From Flammeovirga sp. EKP202 (GTDB taxonomy: Bacteria; Bacteroidota; Bacteroidia; Cytophagales; Flammeovirgaceae): a DNA stretch of 64,000 nucleotides. The DNA is taken from NCBI RefSeq assembly GCF_014534745.1, contig NZ_JACVVP010000015.1, positions 62,001-126,000 on the forward strand, written 5' to 3'. The position numbers were made by a program, and so were the translations under genes. A model generated the notes under the pieces. It did no database searches, had not been told where the DNA came from, and worked only from the letters and a program-made list of their open reading frames with translations. Position 1 is the first letter of the stretch; every line of letters starts with the position of its first letter. Below are positions 9,301 through 17,185 of this stretch, piece by piece.

Positions 9301-9952
9301 CAATATCATCTTCCATAATTTCAATGGCCTTGTCTGTAAAAAACTCTGTAGCATAAATCCAATCACCGCTTGGTTTCCCTTGCTCACCCCAATCATAAGG
9401 AGGAACACCATCTTCATTGAACCATGTCCAGTGTTCTTTTTCAATACGCCATTCGATATTGTCAAAACCAAAGTTTCTGCCTGCTCCCCAAACTTGTGTA
9501 GCAGGATCATCTTTACCTTCCAAGTGCCACTTACCGACATAAGAAGTGCTGTAGCCGTTGTCTTGTAATACGTGAGCCCAAGTTTTCATTTCATCGTGCA
9601 TTGGTCTATCATTACGAGCTGCACCTGTAGAACCAGGATAAAGTGACGTAATGAAAGAGGCTCTTGAAGGTGTACACGTTGGAGAAGAAGCATAGTGTTT
9701 TGTACTCACCGCACCCTCTGTTCCTAAACGGTCCATATTGGGTGTTGCAACCTGATCAGTGGCATTCCAAGGATTATAATATTCCTCTTTGGTCAAATTG
9801 CCACTATGCATATCCAATTCTCTGTATTTACTGACAGTCTTAAAACTATGTTCGTCAGTGTGAATAATTAAGATATTAGGCTTGTCTTGTGCAAAGAGTA
9901 GATTAGTCATAAAGACTAACAAGACGCCTAAAAAAAGTTCGCTTCTTTTCAT
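3311..9952 (-). CDS. Giant T9SS-secreted sulfatase with CBM-like and PKD modules
   Basis: A 2213-residue protein. The start at 9952 is preferred over an ATG 39 bp upstream because it gives a clean signal peptide ending LLFA|QD. Order: S1 sulfatase (about 24-510; CTPSR at Cys93-Arg97; IIIYTVDHGD second metal site); four beta-sandwich CBM-like modules each opening with LFGFEG or CAFGFEE (about 528, 694, 889, 1061); two carboxypeptidase-regulatory/CNA-B-like domains (about 1217-1384); three PKD domains; another CBM-like module (about 1627-1795, ending DIDDIVLL); four more PKD domains; and a T9SS sorting tail (VYPNPASSEVNV ... GLYLFKM). All seven PKD domains carry W(D/N)FGD. Family knowledge: PKD and CBM modules tether enzymes to insoluble glycan, and the tail directs export by T9SS. 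The fusion size is exceptional for a sulfatase. It is divergent from a GH16 enzyme gene. Confidence 0.93.
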   Translation of the reverse strand: MKRSELFLGVLLVFMTNLLFAQDKPNILIIHTDEHSFKTVSKYRELDMHSGNLTKEEYYNPWNATDQVATPNMDRLGTEGAVSTKHYASSPTCTPSRASFITSLYPGSTGAARNDRPMHDEMKTWAHVLQDNGYSTSYVGKWHLEGKDDPATQVWGAGRNFGFDNIEWRIEKEHWTWFNEDGVPPYDWGEQGKPSGDWIYATEFFTDKAIEIMEDDIDAENPFCLMISIPDPHTPNHSAPEYHDWCRNVNFTAPYTYDLTYDIEGSRPNWADKQNNNDVHPESDRYSSFDEFYMQEYWGMVKAVDDNIGKMLQLLEDKGQLDNTIIIYTVDHGDMLFEYSRINKGVPYESSAKVPFMIRYPRKIPSGKIVTTPHVNVDVGPTILGLAGLPAMTDVHGKDQSHLYTSDELMVTEDDTVFITEDAGWWVSAATTRYKLVLSNKDDAYLIDLEVDPLETTNQLADTDGENYAMYMEKALELEASLKQKMLETNELYGAGTKFLQWMTSGPEIPAPPAVEVAELPLNPELFGFEGTAVVDGTAKRWSMGASNDFSISDEMPANGNLSLKFHHTAALTGNGGAAHAPAGMVKLSAGKYKFKAKVYVEAGSAATRFRIFMKNPSANLDPFYLPTTTGEWVDVSYDFTMASGTSNEGTFSLVIQPGDAAANGGTTSTVYFDDIEIEEVVPIEFKGLDPVLFGFEGSQWIDDEEKNWFFGTNAGYSQDEKASGSRSLNMSDVSLVSGNVALAAHSPIKSLYMNEGDYELSLKVKGKANNKIKSFDLILKDNKAQSLFIVNTFDISALTGEEGWVTLKKSISFGKDSDPENGQVTIRVREVDLNPDGEGFLFIDDIKLEKKTSDVVDGGTDPADETPKDVPNDPSDMNYLNSHLFGFEGPTLIDLGSGKVRVRWTGDSEFGIVDLNGNPHGKRVMRFSNDGVLNKTKSVYVDKNSAPLPTDRNLQFSMKVFIEEGSTINKVRVADLTSPVTQFDLTGIPQGEWVVLKKEIAPDELNDFKRIKLQIQVADAGEKTSIYFDDVRVTDVQEEVVADGCMNNPNSLINSCAFGFEENTTSADWATNAIYSITDEMAWGGSSSLKVQIDTEIASGNYNQTPKSGLQSNVTIEEEHMMVSFKLYIDAAATLSQISLLSKFNNTAPQVLAVDISQMEKGKWLTVEQEVAVKNFSESALLNWVGFRFNNNTDGTGVLYIDDVKAVVKSVFVGDQERTVLFTVMDENDAPIEGAVVKVSGFDDQTTDANGNVSLMSSNIEGKAYTIEKDGFNLKEGQFSVYNADVTVDVMMKTFVPETYSFTILLKDESGKPMPGVVVTNTDNAETFTTDVRGAVVFMGLSESDIINYTVDLEGFDPITNSKTIGTENSSVTETLVRKLFAPDAMFTVNRVTGDKPLTVSFKDESAHLPTAWLWNFGDGGTSVDQNPFYTYQTAGVYTVSLKVTNDTGEDELIKEDYITVGVLPTAEFSANTTQVDEGTAVQFTDESTTTITSWAWDFGDGTTSNEQHPSHTYASVGQFTVKLKVTNEDGEDELVKENYINVVAVPELEATFAYNVLSFDDPKTIKFMDTSAGEVTSWSWDFGDGATSNEQNPEHTYADGGTYQVSLKIANDKKEATATQSIEVSAVTYDVVYTNNFSEYDVNAALLEEERTDARKFHYVAFQQPDLPRTLTVLEEEGNQYMQYGDGGASASANGQIRTNTVIEFKAGKKYILSVRTRGVAIHFPLIMDVESNAPRAKGDQYKDGTTSDWYTHTLTFEAAEDFNATIAMARNWYGTLDIDDIVLLTEHVDEPEVQVNFTASSMEVTLGTEIQFTDTSEGAPTAWAWDFGDQTTSDVQNPAHTYTAAGTYTVTLTASNASSSAEKEMTITVNPQPVLPVAAFSADKTTVEENETVTFTDASTDATSWSWDFGDQTTSDEQNPTHAYTTAGTYTVTLTVTNADGQDEEVKTDYITVTEEVVSVLPVADFTASKTEIILGEAIVFTDASTDATSWSWDFGDATTSTDQNPSHTYASEGTFTVTLTVMNGDLSDSKTLDIVVNPDNVINMPVASFNASVTEAKVNEEITFTDASTDATSWSWDFGDGTTSDVQNPTHTYAAVGIYTVALTVSNENGSDTSSQQDLITITEADPTSITIDGVEIKVYPNPASSEVNVVSADVVNVTIFTATGQLIQSIDKTTASIKIPVEGWSSGLYLFKMTTKNGSQYTTKVQVK
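3570..4560 (-). repeat. Tandem PKD-coding repeats with near-identical DNA
   Basis: Four consecutive PKD units of about 250 bp. Blocks starting TCCCATGACCATGAAGT recur at 3711, 3963 and 4221 with few differences over about 40 bp, and again in the earlier PKD3 near 5206. The protein core is TDATSWSWDFGD. Conservation at DNA level suggests recent duplication or gene conversion within the gene. Confidence 0.85.
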
Positions 9953-10656
9953 ACTATACGTTTGTTTATGGGTATAGAAGTTCATACCCATTCGTTATTA
10001 ATTAAGATTTGATGTGAGAATAATTGGCAGATATTTCGCTTCTGAGTGTTATAATTTTAGTCCTTACCCCTGTCGGTCTTTGGTGTCTCTATTGTAATAG
10101 GAATATGCAGGACTGTATTTTTATAAGATCAAAAAAAGAGTACTATCTGTCAGTAGACTTCATTAAATTCATTTCATAGTTGTCTGATTAATACATTTCA
10201 AATAGATGTAAAAACAACATTTAACAGTTTCAAATTTATTTTGATTGTCTTTTTGAGGCGTGATTTTGAGTGAATAAGATGTAACTAAGCGTTAGAACAA
10301 ATTTTTTGAAAAATGAAAAAATGGGTATAATACAGATAGTAATCAACGTATAAAATGGTCAATAAACTCGTTTAAATTCATCAAAAACAAAGATTATTTG
10401 TATTTATAATCTCTGTTTAATTTCTTGCTTCCTATTCCACCTAATGATGCATTATTATTTAAATAAAAAAGCCAATGAATACTTTATTTTAAATTTGAAA
10501 TAAGAATCATCAATAGCGATTAAAACCTTAAAAATCTTCCCTTTACGGAGAGAAATACTTTATTTACCTATAAAAACATCAACAAAAAAATAAACCTACA
10601 AATTGCACTCACAACATTTAATCAGCGAATTTTTTTGTGACTCAACAAGCATTGAA
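9953..10656. other. Intergenic region between divergent genes, no gene seen
   Basis: This 704-bp AT-rich spacer separates the divergent starts of the giant sulfatase and the GH16 gene, and so must hold both promoters. I see no convincing ORF, RNA gene, element copy or clear promoter consensus in it. Confidence 0.6.
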
Positions 10657-12006
10657 ATGAAAAGAAAAAATAAAATAATGGCACTAGGAGCTCTCTTAGT
10701 AGCAACATTAAGCAGCAATGCCGTAATGGCTCAAAATCCAGCTTCTGATCCAGATAACAAATTAGGTTGGACACTTAATGAAGATGTAAGTGACGAATTT
10801 GAAGGGAATCAAATCAATAAAGATAAGTGGATTGTTCAGGGTGAAAATGATCACTATGAGAATAATTTTAAAGGAAGAGCACCTTCTCAATTTGCTCCGC
10901 ATGCGGTCTCTGTAAGAGATGGTCAATTAGTGATAACGACTAGGTGGGAGCCGGATTTTAACTTTATCAGTGGTAAACACAAAGGCTACAAGTTTGAAAA
11001 CATCACAACAGGCGCCATCATTACAAAAAAGAAATTTAAGACGGGTTACATGGAAATCAAATGTAAGCCCGCTGATGCTCCTCTTTCTAGTGCTTTTTGG
11101 TTTACAGGGAAAGGTGGTGAATTGGACTTGTTTGAAATCTTTGGCAAATATCCGAAGGATAAGCATGTTGAAAAACTTTATCACACTTCTTTCCATGATT
11201 GGGGAAAAGACAGAAAGGACCCATTATGGGGTAAAACAAGCTGGGACAACAAAACACAGCTTCCATTTAGATTGGCTAGCGATTATCATGTGTATGGTTG
11301 TGAATGGGGTGAAGATTTCTTGAAACTTTACATTGATGGTAAGCTGATCCGCTGCGTGACTAAGGAAGAACTTGGTGATAAATGGGTAATGCACAATGAA
11401 CAAAAAGTATGGGTAGACAATGAGGTTTTCCCTTGGAAAGTGAACCCTAAGAAAGAAGATATTACAGAGAAAGGAGTAGAGTTTTTAGTCGACTATGTAA
11501 GAGTTTGGCAAAGAAAACCTTCGAGTGATATCACTTGCGAAATGCCAGAAAACATCCTTGAAAACAATGATTTTAATAATGGATTAGAAGGATGGGATGT
11601 TGAAGGAAAGGTAAAAGCAGTAGATGGAAAAGGAAAAAACGAAGCAGGAAAGAATTATGTGAAGCTAAGTGCTGGAAAAGAAGCTACAATTTCTAAAACG
11701 GTAAAACTTAAGCCTAACACTACCTATATTTTATCAGCCACTGCTAGAGCACCTATGACGAATATGGATACGATCTGGCAAAATGGTTGGTTGGGAGTAA
11801 AAGCTTTCGGGAAGAAAGGGCAACAACCAATTATCAAATTCTTTAAAAACTCATGGTACCGTCAAAGCATTTGTTTTACAACAGGTGATTTTGCCAATCA
11901 AACGTACATTTATTTTACGAATAAATGGCAAAAGAAAGAGGTACATATTGATGCATTTGAACTTACTGAAGTGACTACTGATCACTTATCATTGGACGGA
12001 AAATAG
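10657..12006 (+). CDS. Secreted GH16 endo-galactanase-like enzyme with C-terminal CBM
   Basis: A 449-residue protein from the ATG at 10657, chosen because it begins a normal signal peptide (MKRKNKIMALGALLVATLSS, cleavage near VMA|QN); an in-frame ATG 54 bp upstream gives an implausible leader. The GH16 domain is about 35-290. Its active-site strand is GGELDLFEIFG, with nucleophile Glu155, Asp157 and acid/base Glu160 in the ExDxxE bulge arrangement. The later KVWVDNEVFPW and VDYVRVWQR segments resemble agarase/porphyranase/carrageenase-type GH16 enzymes. Residues about 300-445 form a beta-sandwich CBM (NILENNDFNNGLEGW ... HIDAFELTEV). It likely cleaves internal beta-linkages of a red-algal galactan. 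Exact specificity cannot be read from the sequence. Confidence 0.88.
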   Translation: MKRKNKIMALGALLVATLSSNAVMAQNPASDPDNKLGWTLNEDVSDEFEGNQINKDKWIVQGENDHYENNFKGRAPSQFAPHAVSVRDGQLVITTRWEPDFNFISGKHKGYKFENITTGAIITKKKFKTGYMEIKCKPADAPLSSAFWFTGKGGELDLFEIFGKYPKDKHVEKLYHTSFHDWGKDRKDPLWGKTSWDNKTQLPFRLASDYHVYGCEWGEDFLKLYIDGKLIRCVTKEELGDKWVMHNEQKVWVDNEVFPWKVNPKKEDITEKGVEFLVDYVRVWQRKPSSDITCEMPENILENNDFNNGLEGWDVEGKVKAVDGKGKNEAGKNYVKLSAGKEATISKTVKLKPNTTYILSATARAPMTNMDTIWQNGWLGVKAFGKKGQQPIIKFFKNSWYRQSICFTTGDFANQTYIYFTNKWQKKEVHIDAFELTEVTTDHLSLDGK

Positions 12007-12189
12007 TTTATTTTAATTAATAACACTTTAGTTAATTAATACTGTAGCTAATGAGACTCATTTCAAATTGAATAGTTTCATATCTGCTAAAATTCACACG
12101 GTCGGGACTTACAATAATAGCTTCATTGAGCATTCATTTCATTCCACTCAATGATTAAAATATTTATTAAGTTCTTAATTACAATTTTT

Positions 12190-12225
12190 GATGGGAAGGT
12201 AAGATTACCTTCTCATCATTTTTTT
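12190..12225. terminator. Bidirectional terminator between convergent genes
   Basis: A 13-bp stem, GATGGGAAGGTAA paired with TTACCTTCTCATC, has a 2-nt gap and one G-T wobble, with T runs on both sides. It lies between the GH16 stop (12006) and the tRNA methyltransferase stop (12266). The rest of 12007-12265 shows nothing. Confidence 0.75.
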
Positions 12226-12265
12226 ACACAAACTTTATTTCTCTTTGAGAATCAGCCCTATCACG

Positions 12266-12724
12266 CTAACATCTATCTTTATTTCTCTGTCTATCGTACA
12301 TCACAATACTCCCTGCTACTGAAACATTCAAACTTTTAGGTGTGTCAAATTTCACCAAAAAATGGCTTTTCTCCATGGCTTGTTTCGAGAGTCCGTGGTC
12401 TTCCGCTCCTAACAAATAAACACACCTTCTGGGGTGATGAAAAGTCTCTAACTCTACCGCCTCTTCTGAAAGCTCCACTCCAACAATACGTGTCCCTACT
12501 GGCATATTTTTAAGGAAATCATCAAAAGTATCATAGTGATAATACGGAATGGATTTTACCGCATTGTGCGTATCGCAAGCTTGCTTAGCGTATCTATTTC
12601 CAATGGTAAAGATAAAACTGGCTCCAAAGTTTTGGGCTGAACGCCACAAGACACCGAGATTTTCAGGTGTTTTCCCATTTTGGATACCAATTCCAAAATA
12701 TTCGTTTTCAAAATTTTGATTCAT
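12266..12724 (-). CDS. TrmL/SpoU-type tRNA 2'-O-methyltransferase
   Basis: A 152-residue SPOUT-fold RNA ribose methyltransferase using S-adenosylmethionine. It carries the three SpoU motifs: ENLGVLWRSAQNFGA (motif 1, Asn and Arg), VYLLGAEDHGLS (motif 2) and SLNVSVAGSIVMYDR (motif 3, trefoil knot). Its length matches single-domain TrmL-like enzymes, which modify position 34 of some leucine tRNAs; TrmL is the nearest named group but the substrate is not proven. The start is placed at 12724 (MNQNFENEYFG). The frame stays open upstream to an ATG at 12871, but those 49 codons mostly translate the dispersed element copy B and have no family counterpart. It is a housekeeping gene sitting between PUL genes. 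Confidence 0.88.
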   Translation of the reverse strand: MNQNFENEYFGIGIQNGKTPENLGVLWRSAQNFGASFIFTIGNRYAKQACDTHNAVKSIPYYHYDTFDDFLKNMPVGTRIVGVELSEEAVELETFHHPRRCVYLLGAEDHGLSKQAMEKSHFLVKFDTPKSLNVSVAGSIVMYDRQRNKDRC

Positions 12725-12764
12725 ACGGCAAATTAAGCAGTTCCTTCTGCATGTTGCAAATATG

Positions 12765-13012
12765 AAATGATTTTGCTGTTTGAGCATCTCAAAACGATGA
12801 AGTTTTGATCGAGTTATCCTTTCAATAGGCGAGAGAAATGGAATTCTTGATGCTTTTCCCTTCAAGACCAAGGGGAAGTACTACCAAACTAAAATGGTAG
12901 AAAGCTCACTGGCGCGAATGTTAAGCGTCAGCGTCATTCGTGTCCTACAGATCAGCAGAAATCTCCTGATTTCTAAACACTATAAATAACGAAAACTTAG
13001 TTTACAATGTAA
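12765..13012 (+). repeat. Dispersed element, copy B (left end missing)
   Basis: It begins inside the element at the GATTTTGCTGTTTGAGCATC block, which is about 70 bp nearly identical to copy C. It continues through GGCGCGAATGTTAAGCG and the AGAAATC-TCCT-GATTTCT hairpin, and ends in the terminal repeat CGAAAACTTAGTTTACAATG. The terminus touches the HTCS stop codon at 13013-13015. It is in inverse orientation to copies C and F. Confidence 0.85.
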
Positions 13013-16000
13013 TTAGCCTTTACTTGAAAACTGCTTTGAGTATTCTTTAGGACTAACGCCAAACTGTTTTTTGAAAGTTCTTGTAAAGTAAGAAGGGTTA
13101 TTAAAACCAACCTTATCCATGACATCCAAAATAGAAGAACCATCTACCTGTAGAATTTGTGCAGCCCGCTTCAATCGTATGGTTCTGATAAACTCACTAA
13201 TTGACATGTTCGTCATCGTCTTCACTTTTCTATACAGTTGTGACCTACTCACTCCTAGTTCTTTGCAGAGATGTTCAACATTCAAATCTGAATTTTCTAA
13301 ATTTTGCTCTATATACATCATCGCCTCTTCTAATAACTGTTCATCTTTTGAACTGATTTCGATGGCAGAAGGTGATACCTCAAAAGAAGATGGAGCACCA
13401 TTTGAAGAAAGGAGGTTTTTAACTCTTGCTGATAATATATCAAAACTAAAAGGTTTTGATATAAACGCATCAGCCCCCATATTGTAGGTTGTCAATTGCG
13501 TTTGTACGTCATCTTTTGCTGATAAGAAAATAACTGGGATATGCGATGTATGAGATTGTTCTTTGATGCTTTTACAAAACTCCAGACCATTCATTTCATC
13601 CATGGTAATATCAGAAATGATTAAATCAACTGGCTTTTTATTGACAATTTTGAGTGCTTCTGTACCATCATTCGCGATGGAAACATTGTATAAAGCAGAA
13701 AATTTAATATTCAAGTACTGAGTAATATCTTCGTTGTCATCAACGATTAGGATGTGAGCCCCTTTCAATTCTTCATCTACCTCTAAGGTGTCAACTTCTG
13801 CATTTGCCTCCTCTACAATTGGGGAGTTTTCATCAATATAAAGTTGCTCTTGATCTGTATAAATTTTATCGAAATGACTATTCCCTTTTAAAAGCTGAAT
13901 GGTGAAAGTACTTCCTTGATTTTTCTCACTCTGCACTGCTATTTTTCCACTATGCTGCTCCACTATTGACTTCGTAACCGCTAGTCCTATTCCGCTTCCT
14001 CTACCTGATGTTTTCTGCTGGAAATAAGGATCAAAAACATTGTTTATCACCTCCTTATCAATTCCGACACCTGTATCTTTAACCGCTATCTCAATAGTAT
14101 CTTTATGTTCTTTAAGCCCTAAAGTGATCTCTCCATTTTGAGGAGTATATTGCAGAGCATTACTCACCAAGTTAAATATCACTTTTTCAAACTGAACACT
14201 ATCAACAAAAGCGATGATTTCTTCTTGATCTGAGTCTAATGATAGTTTTATGTTTCTTTTCTCACTTAAGATCTGAAAATGATGAATTGTCTGACGTACA
14301 AATGCATTCAGTTCCACCTCTTGAGGAGATATTCTCATTTCTTTATTTTCGAACTTCTGGAAATCCATCAATTCCAACACCAACTTCTGAAGCTTCACTG
14401 CATTCTTTCTGACCACTTGTAGATCATGATGTACTTCAGGCTTCAATTCCTTTTTGTAGATCAAGTCTTGAATTGGATCTAAAATTAATGTCAAAGGAGT
14501 TTTCATATCATGGCAAATGAAAGTGAAAAGGTCCAATTTTGCTTTTTGAATATTTTCCGTTTCCTGCTCCTTCAATTCAACAATCTCCTGCTCATGTGTA
14601 CGCTCCAATTCTGTCCTCTTCCAATGGTAATAAGTAAAAATGCTTCCTATCAAAAGTAAAAAATAGACAATATACGCTGATGTTGTAAGGTAAAAAGGAG
14701 CTTTGAGATGAATATAAAGCTTAACGGGTTCTTCCATCCATTTGCCATTGTGGGTCAGAAGTTCGAAGGTATGTTCTCCATAAGGTAAGTTCCTGTACAT
14801 CGCATATCCATCAGAAGATTCCACCCAATCTTTGTCCACATCAGACATTCTGTATTTGTAGGTTACATCCTTTTGAGAATGAAAACAAAAGCCTGTAAAA
14901 CCTATTTCAATATTGTCTTGTTGAGGTGCTAAAGTAATGATTGAGCCATCTCCCAAAGGATGAGACAACACCTCATTTCCGTTATAACTTTTTCCTACTT
15001 TTATCTCTTGATCATTTACTTTTAACGTGGTAAAACTAGGTGTGTAGTTTTCTGTTGAAGCATGATATTTTGATGGCTTAAATAGAATAAAACCATTATC
15101 ACTACCAAAAAACAGCTCATTGCTGGGTGAATAATAACTTCTTCTTATTTTATAAAAATTTTGGCGTATTGCAGAATTAAATTCATAGTTTTCTACTGCT
15201 AATGTGGAAGGGTTAAACTTTGACAACCCATAACCGCTCATCCATATTTGCCCTTTTTGATCTAACTGTAACTGTTCTAATTGATTGGTAATAATACCTT
15301 CTTTCTCCGTGTACTTTGTAAATTCAGGAGCATTGATATCCGCCGGGTTAATCGGACATTTTACTAACCCTCCACCTAAACAACCAATCCAAAGGGTGTT
15401 ATCTTTCCCTTTAATCAATGAGGCTATAAAATTGGAAGGTAGATCATTTACTCCGTTTCCTTTATAGAATTTCGCAATGGTTTTTTCTTTCTTTTTTTCA
15501 TCGACTTTCAGAAGGTTCAACCCTATTTTAGTTCCAATCCAGATATATTTTATATGGTCCTCTCGATGAGTCACAACATATTTCACCGTTTTATGCGTCA
15601 AGCCTAATTGGCCGTGAGTTCGATATCGATTTACCTTACCTTTGTAATAATCATTTTTTGAAGGAATGTATTCGTACAACCCTGCATTGGTGCTCAACCA
15701 CATATGTTGATCTTCATCGATACTTGCATAAGTAATACTAGCTTTAGGGTAAGGTGCTATCGGGTTGACCTGCCTTAGCTTAATATTTTGACCATTGATA
15801 AGATCGTTTTGATCCTGTTTTGTGAGATGATAGGTATTCTGATTCGAAAACAAATAAATCGATGCATCAGGAAGGGGTAAAATCTTCGATATTTTCAAGT
15901 TTTTAAATACAGGATTTTGGGTTTTGTAATCTACCACTTCTCCTGTCTTACGGTTAAAAATACCGAGTCCCTGCCCCAACGTTCCTACCCACAAAATCGA

Positions 16001-17053
16001 ATCTTGATCTTGATAAAAAGTATAACTGGAAAAAAGTGTATTAGGATTATTTTCATAAGGGTTTTTAAATTGCTCCAAATACCTAAAGCTTTTTTCATTG
16101 GTAAATGCTCCATTAGACAGTGACCCCAACCATAAAATACCCTCTCTACTCTCACAAAAAGTAGTGATCGCTTTGTTATTATGTAAAGGATGAATGGAAG
16201 TATAAGGTTGATAGGGAATGAATTTGTTTCCTTGATCAGAAGAATACATCAAACCTTTATTCTTTGTTCCCACCCAAAGTGTATTTTCTTTATCCATATA
16301 AATAGATAAAATGGAAGCGTTGATATACTTTTTCTTCGGCTTAAATTGTCGATTAATTTGATATAATCCTCCAAAAGTACCCGCCCATGCAGTTCCCTTT
16401 TTATCTACATAAATAGTTGTAATGTGTTCTTTGTTGATACGGAGAATATGATGCACAATTTGAAGGGTATTGGGGTGAATCGTATATAAACCTTTACTGG
16501 TTAATGCCCAAAGTAATTCATTCTTTCCTTCAATGATCTTTCTAACCCTGATGTTTGAATCTATAATACTAAGGATGTGACAATTGCCCTCCTCATCCTC
16601 TCTTATTTTGCTTAATCCATAATCAGAACCTACCCAAATATTACCCGATTTATCACAAAAAACCTGATGTATTGTGACCTGTTGATCACCATTGATCGGT
16701 ATGTTTTTAAATTGATTTTTTTTCTTATCGTATATGCATAAACCATTTGCTTCAGTACCAATGATAACTCTATCTTTTTTGTCAATAGCTAAAGAAATCA
16801 AACGGTTGCTGGCCAATGAAAGACTATCCCCTTCGACATGCTTGAAGACTTTCATCTCATTTCCATCGTAACGGTAAAGACCATCAAAAGAAGCAAACCA
16901 CATGTAACCCTCTTGATCTTGTACCACTGACAACACATCAGAGTGCATAAAAACATCCGAACCTTTTACGGGAATAAGGTTGGCAAATGCATTTTGGATA
17001 AAGATAAAAAATACGAGTAGATGAATAGAATATTTAGAAAAATGTGACTTCAT
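13013..17053 (-). CDS. Hybrid two-component system regulator (HTCS)
   Basis: A 1346-residue one-protein sensor/regulator of the kind that controls PULs. Order: signal peptide ending NAFA; two-component propeller repeats (about 30-710; many W-x-G-T blades); Y_Y_Y domain (about 715-785); one membrane helix (about 788-809); histidine kinase with phospho-acceptor His in FICHDMKTPL (about 847); HATPase with FNLVSNALQ and GSGIGLAV; receiver domain with VDDNED and acceptor Asp in ISDITMDEMNG (about 1147); and an AraC-type DNA-binding domain (about 1238-1341, VGFNNPSYFTRTFKKQFG). Known members bind an oligosaccharide in the periplasm and activate PUL promoters. It precedes the GH110-like gene region on the same strand but lies about 45 kb from the SusCD pair, so its target operon is inferred. 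Confidence 0.95.
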   Translation of the reverse strand: MKSHFSKYSIHLLVFFIFIQNAFANLIPVKGSDVFMHSDVLSVVQDQEGYMWFASFDGLYRYDGNEMKVFKHVEGDSLSLASNRLISLAIDKKDRVIIGTEANGLCIYDKKKNQFKNIPINGDQQVTIHQVFCDKSGNIWVGSDYGLSKIREDEEGNCHILSIIDSNIRVRKIIEGKNELLWALTSKGLYTIHPNTLQIVHHILRINKEHITTIYVDKKGTAWAGTFGGLYQINRQFKPKKKYINASILSIYMDKENTLWVGTKNKGLMYSSDQGNKFIPYQPYTSIHPLHNNKAITTFCESREGILWLGSLSNGAFTNEKSFRYLEQFKNPYENNPNTLFSSYTFYQDQDSILWVGTLGQGLGIFNRKTGEVVDYKTQNPVFKNLKISKILPLPDASIYLFSNQNTYHLTKQDQNDLINGQNIKLRQVNPIAPYPKASITYASIDEDQHMWLSTNAGLYEYIPSKNDYYKGKVNRYRTHGQLGLTHKTVKYVVTHREDHIKYIWIGTKIGLNLLKVDEKKKEKTIAKFYKGNGVNDLPSNFIASLIKGKDNTLWIGCLGGGLVKCPINPADINAPEFTKYTEKEGIITNQLEQLQLDQKGQIWMSGYGLSKFNPSTLAVENYEFNSAIRQNFYKIRRSYYSPSNELFFGSDNGFILFKPSKYHASTENYTPSFTTLKVNDQEIKVGKSYNGNEVLSHPLGDGSIITLAPQQDNIEIGFTGFCFHSQKDVTYKYRMSDVDKDWVESSDGYAMYRNLPYGEHTFELLTHNGKWMEEPVKLYIHLKAPFYLTTSAYIVYFLLLIGSIFTYYHWKRTELERTHEQEIVELKEQETENIQKAKLDLFTFICHDMKTPLTLILDPIQDLIYKKELKPEVHHDLQVVRKNAVKLQKLVLELMDFQKFENKEMRISPQEVELNAFVRQTIHHFQILSEKRNIKLSLDSDQEEIIAFVDSVQFEKVIFNLVSNALQYTPQNGEITLGLKEHKDTIEIAVKDTGVGIDKEVINNVFDPYFQQKTSGRGSGIGLAVTKSIVEQHSGKIAVQSEKNQGSTFTIQLLKGNSHFDKIYTDQEQLYIDENSPIVEEANAEVDTLEVDEELKGAHILIVDDNEDITQYLNIKFSALYNVSIANDGTEALKIVNKKPVDLIISDITMDEMNGLEFCKSIKEQSHTSHIPVIFLSAKDDVQTQLTTYNMGADAFISKPFSFDILSARVKNLLSSNGAPSSFEVSPSAIEISSKDEQLLEEAMMYIEQNLENSDLNVEHLCKELGVSRSQLYRKVKTMTNMSISEFIRTIRLKRAAQILQVDGSSILDVMDKVGFNNPSYFTRTFKKQFGVSPKEYSKQFSSKG

Positions 17054-17185
17054 ATTTCAGTCTAAAAAAATTGCACGACGAAAGTTAAACAATTTTTCAA
17101 GACTAAATACTAAAACCCACATGTCTTTTCAAGAAAAAAATGGTTGTGCGTTTCTCTAAAACCTCATAACAATAAATACAACACG

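Noticed and set aside
10603-10656. Longer start for the GH16 gene
   Set aside because: The extra 18 residues give a polar, non-signal N-terminus, whereas the ATG at 10657 begins a typical signal peptide.
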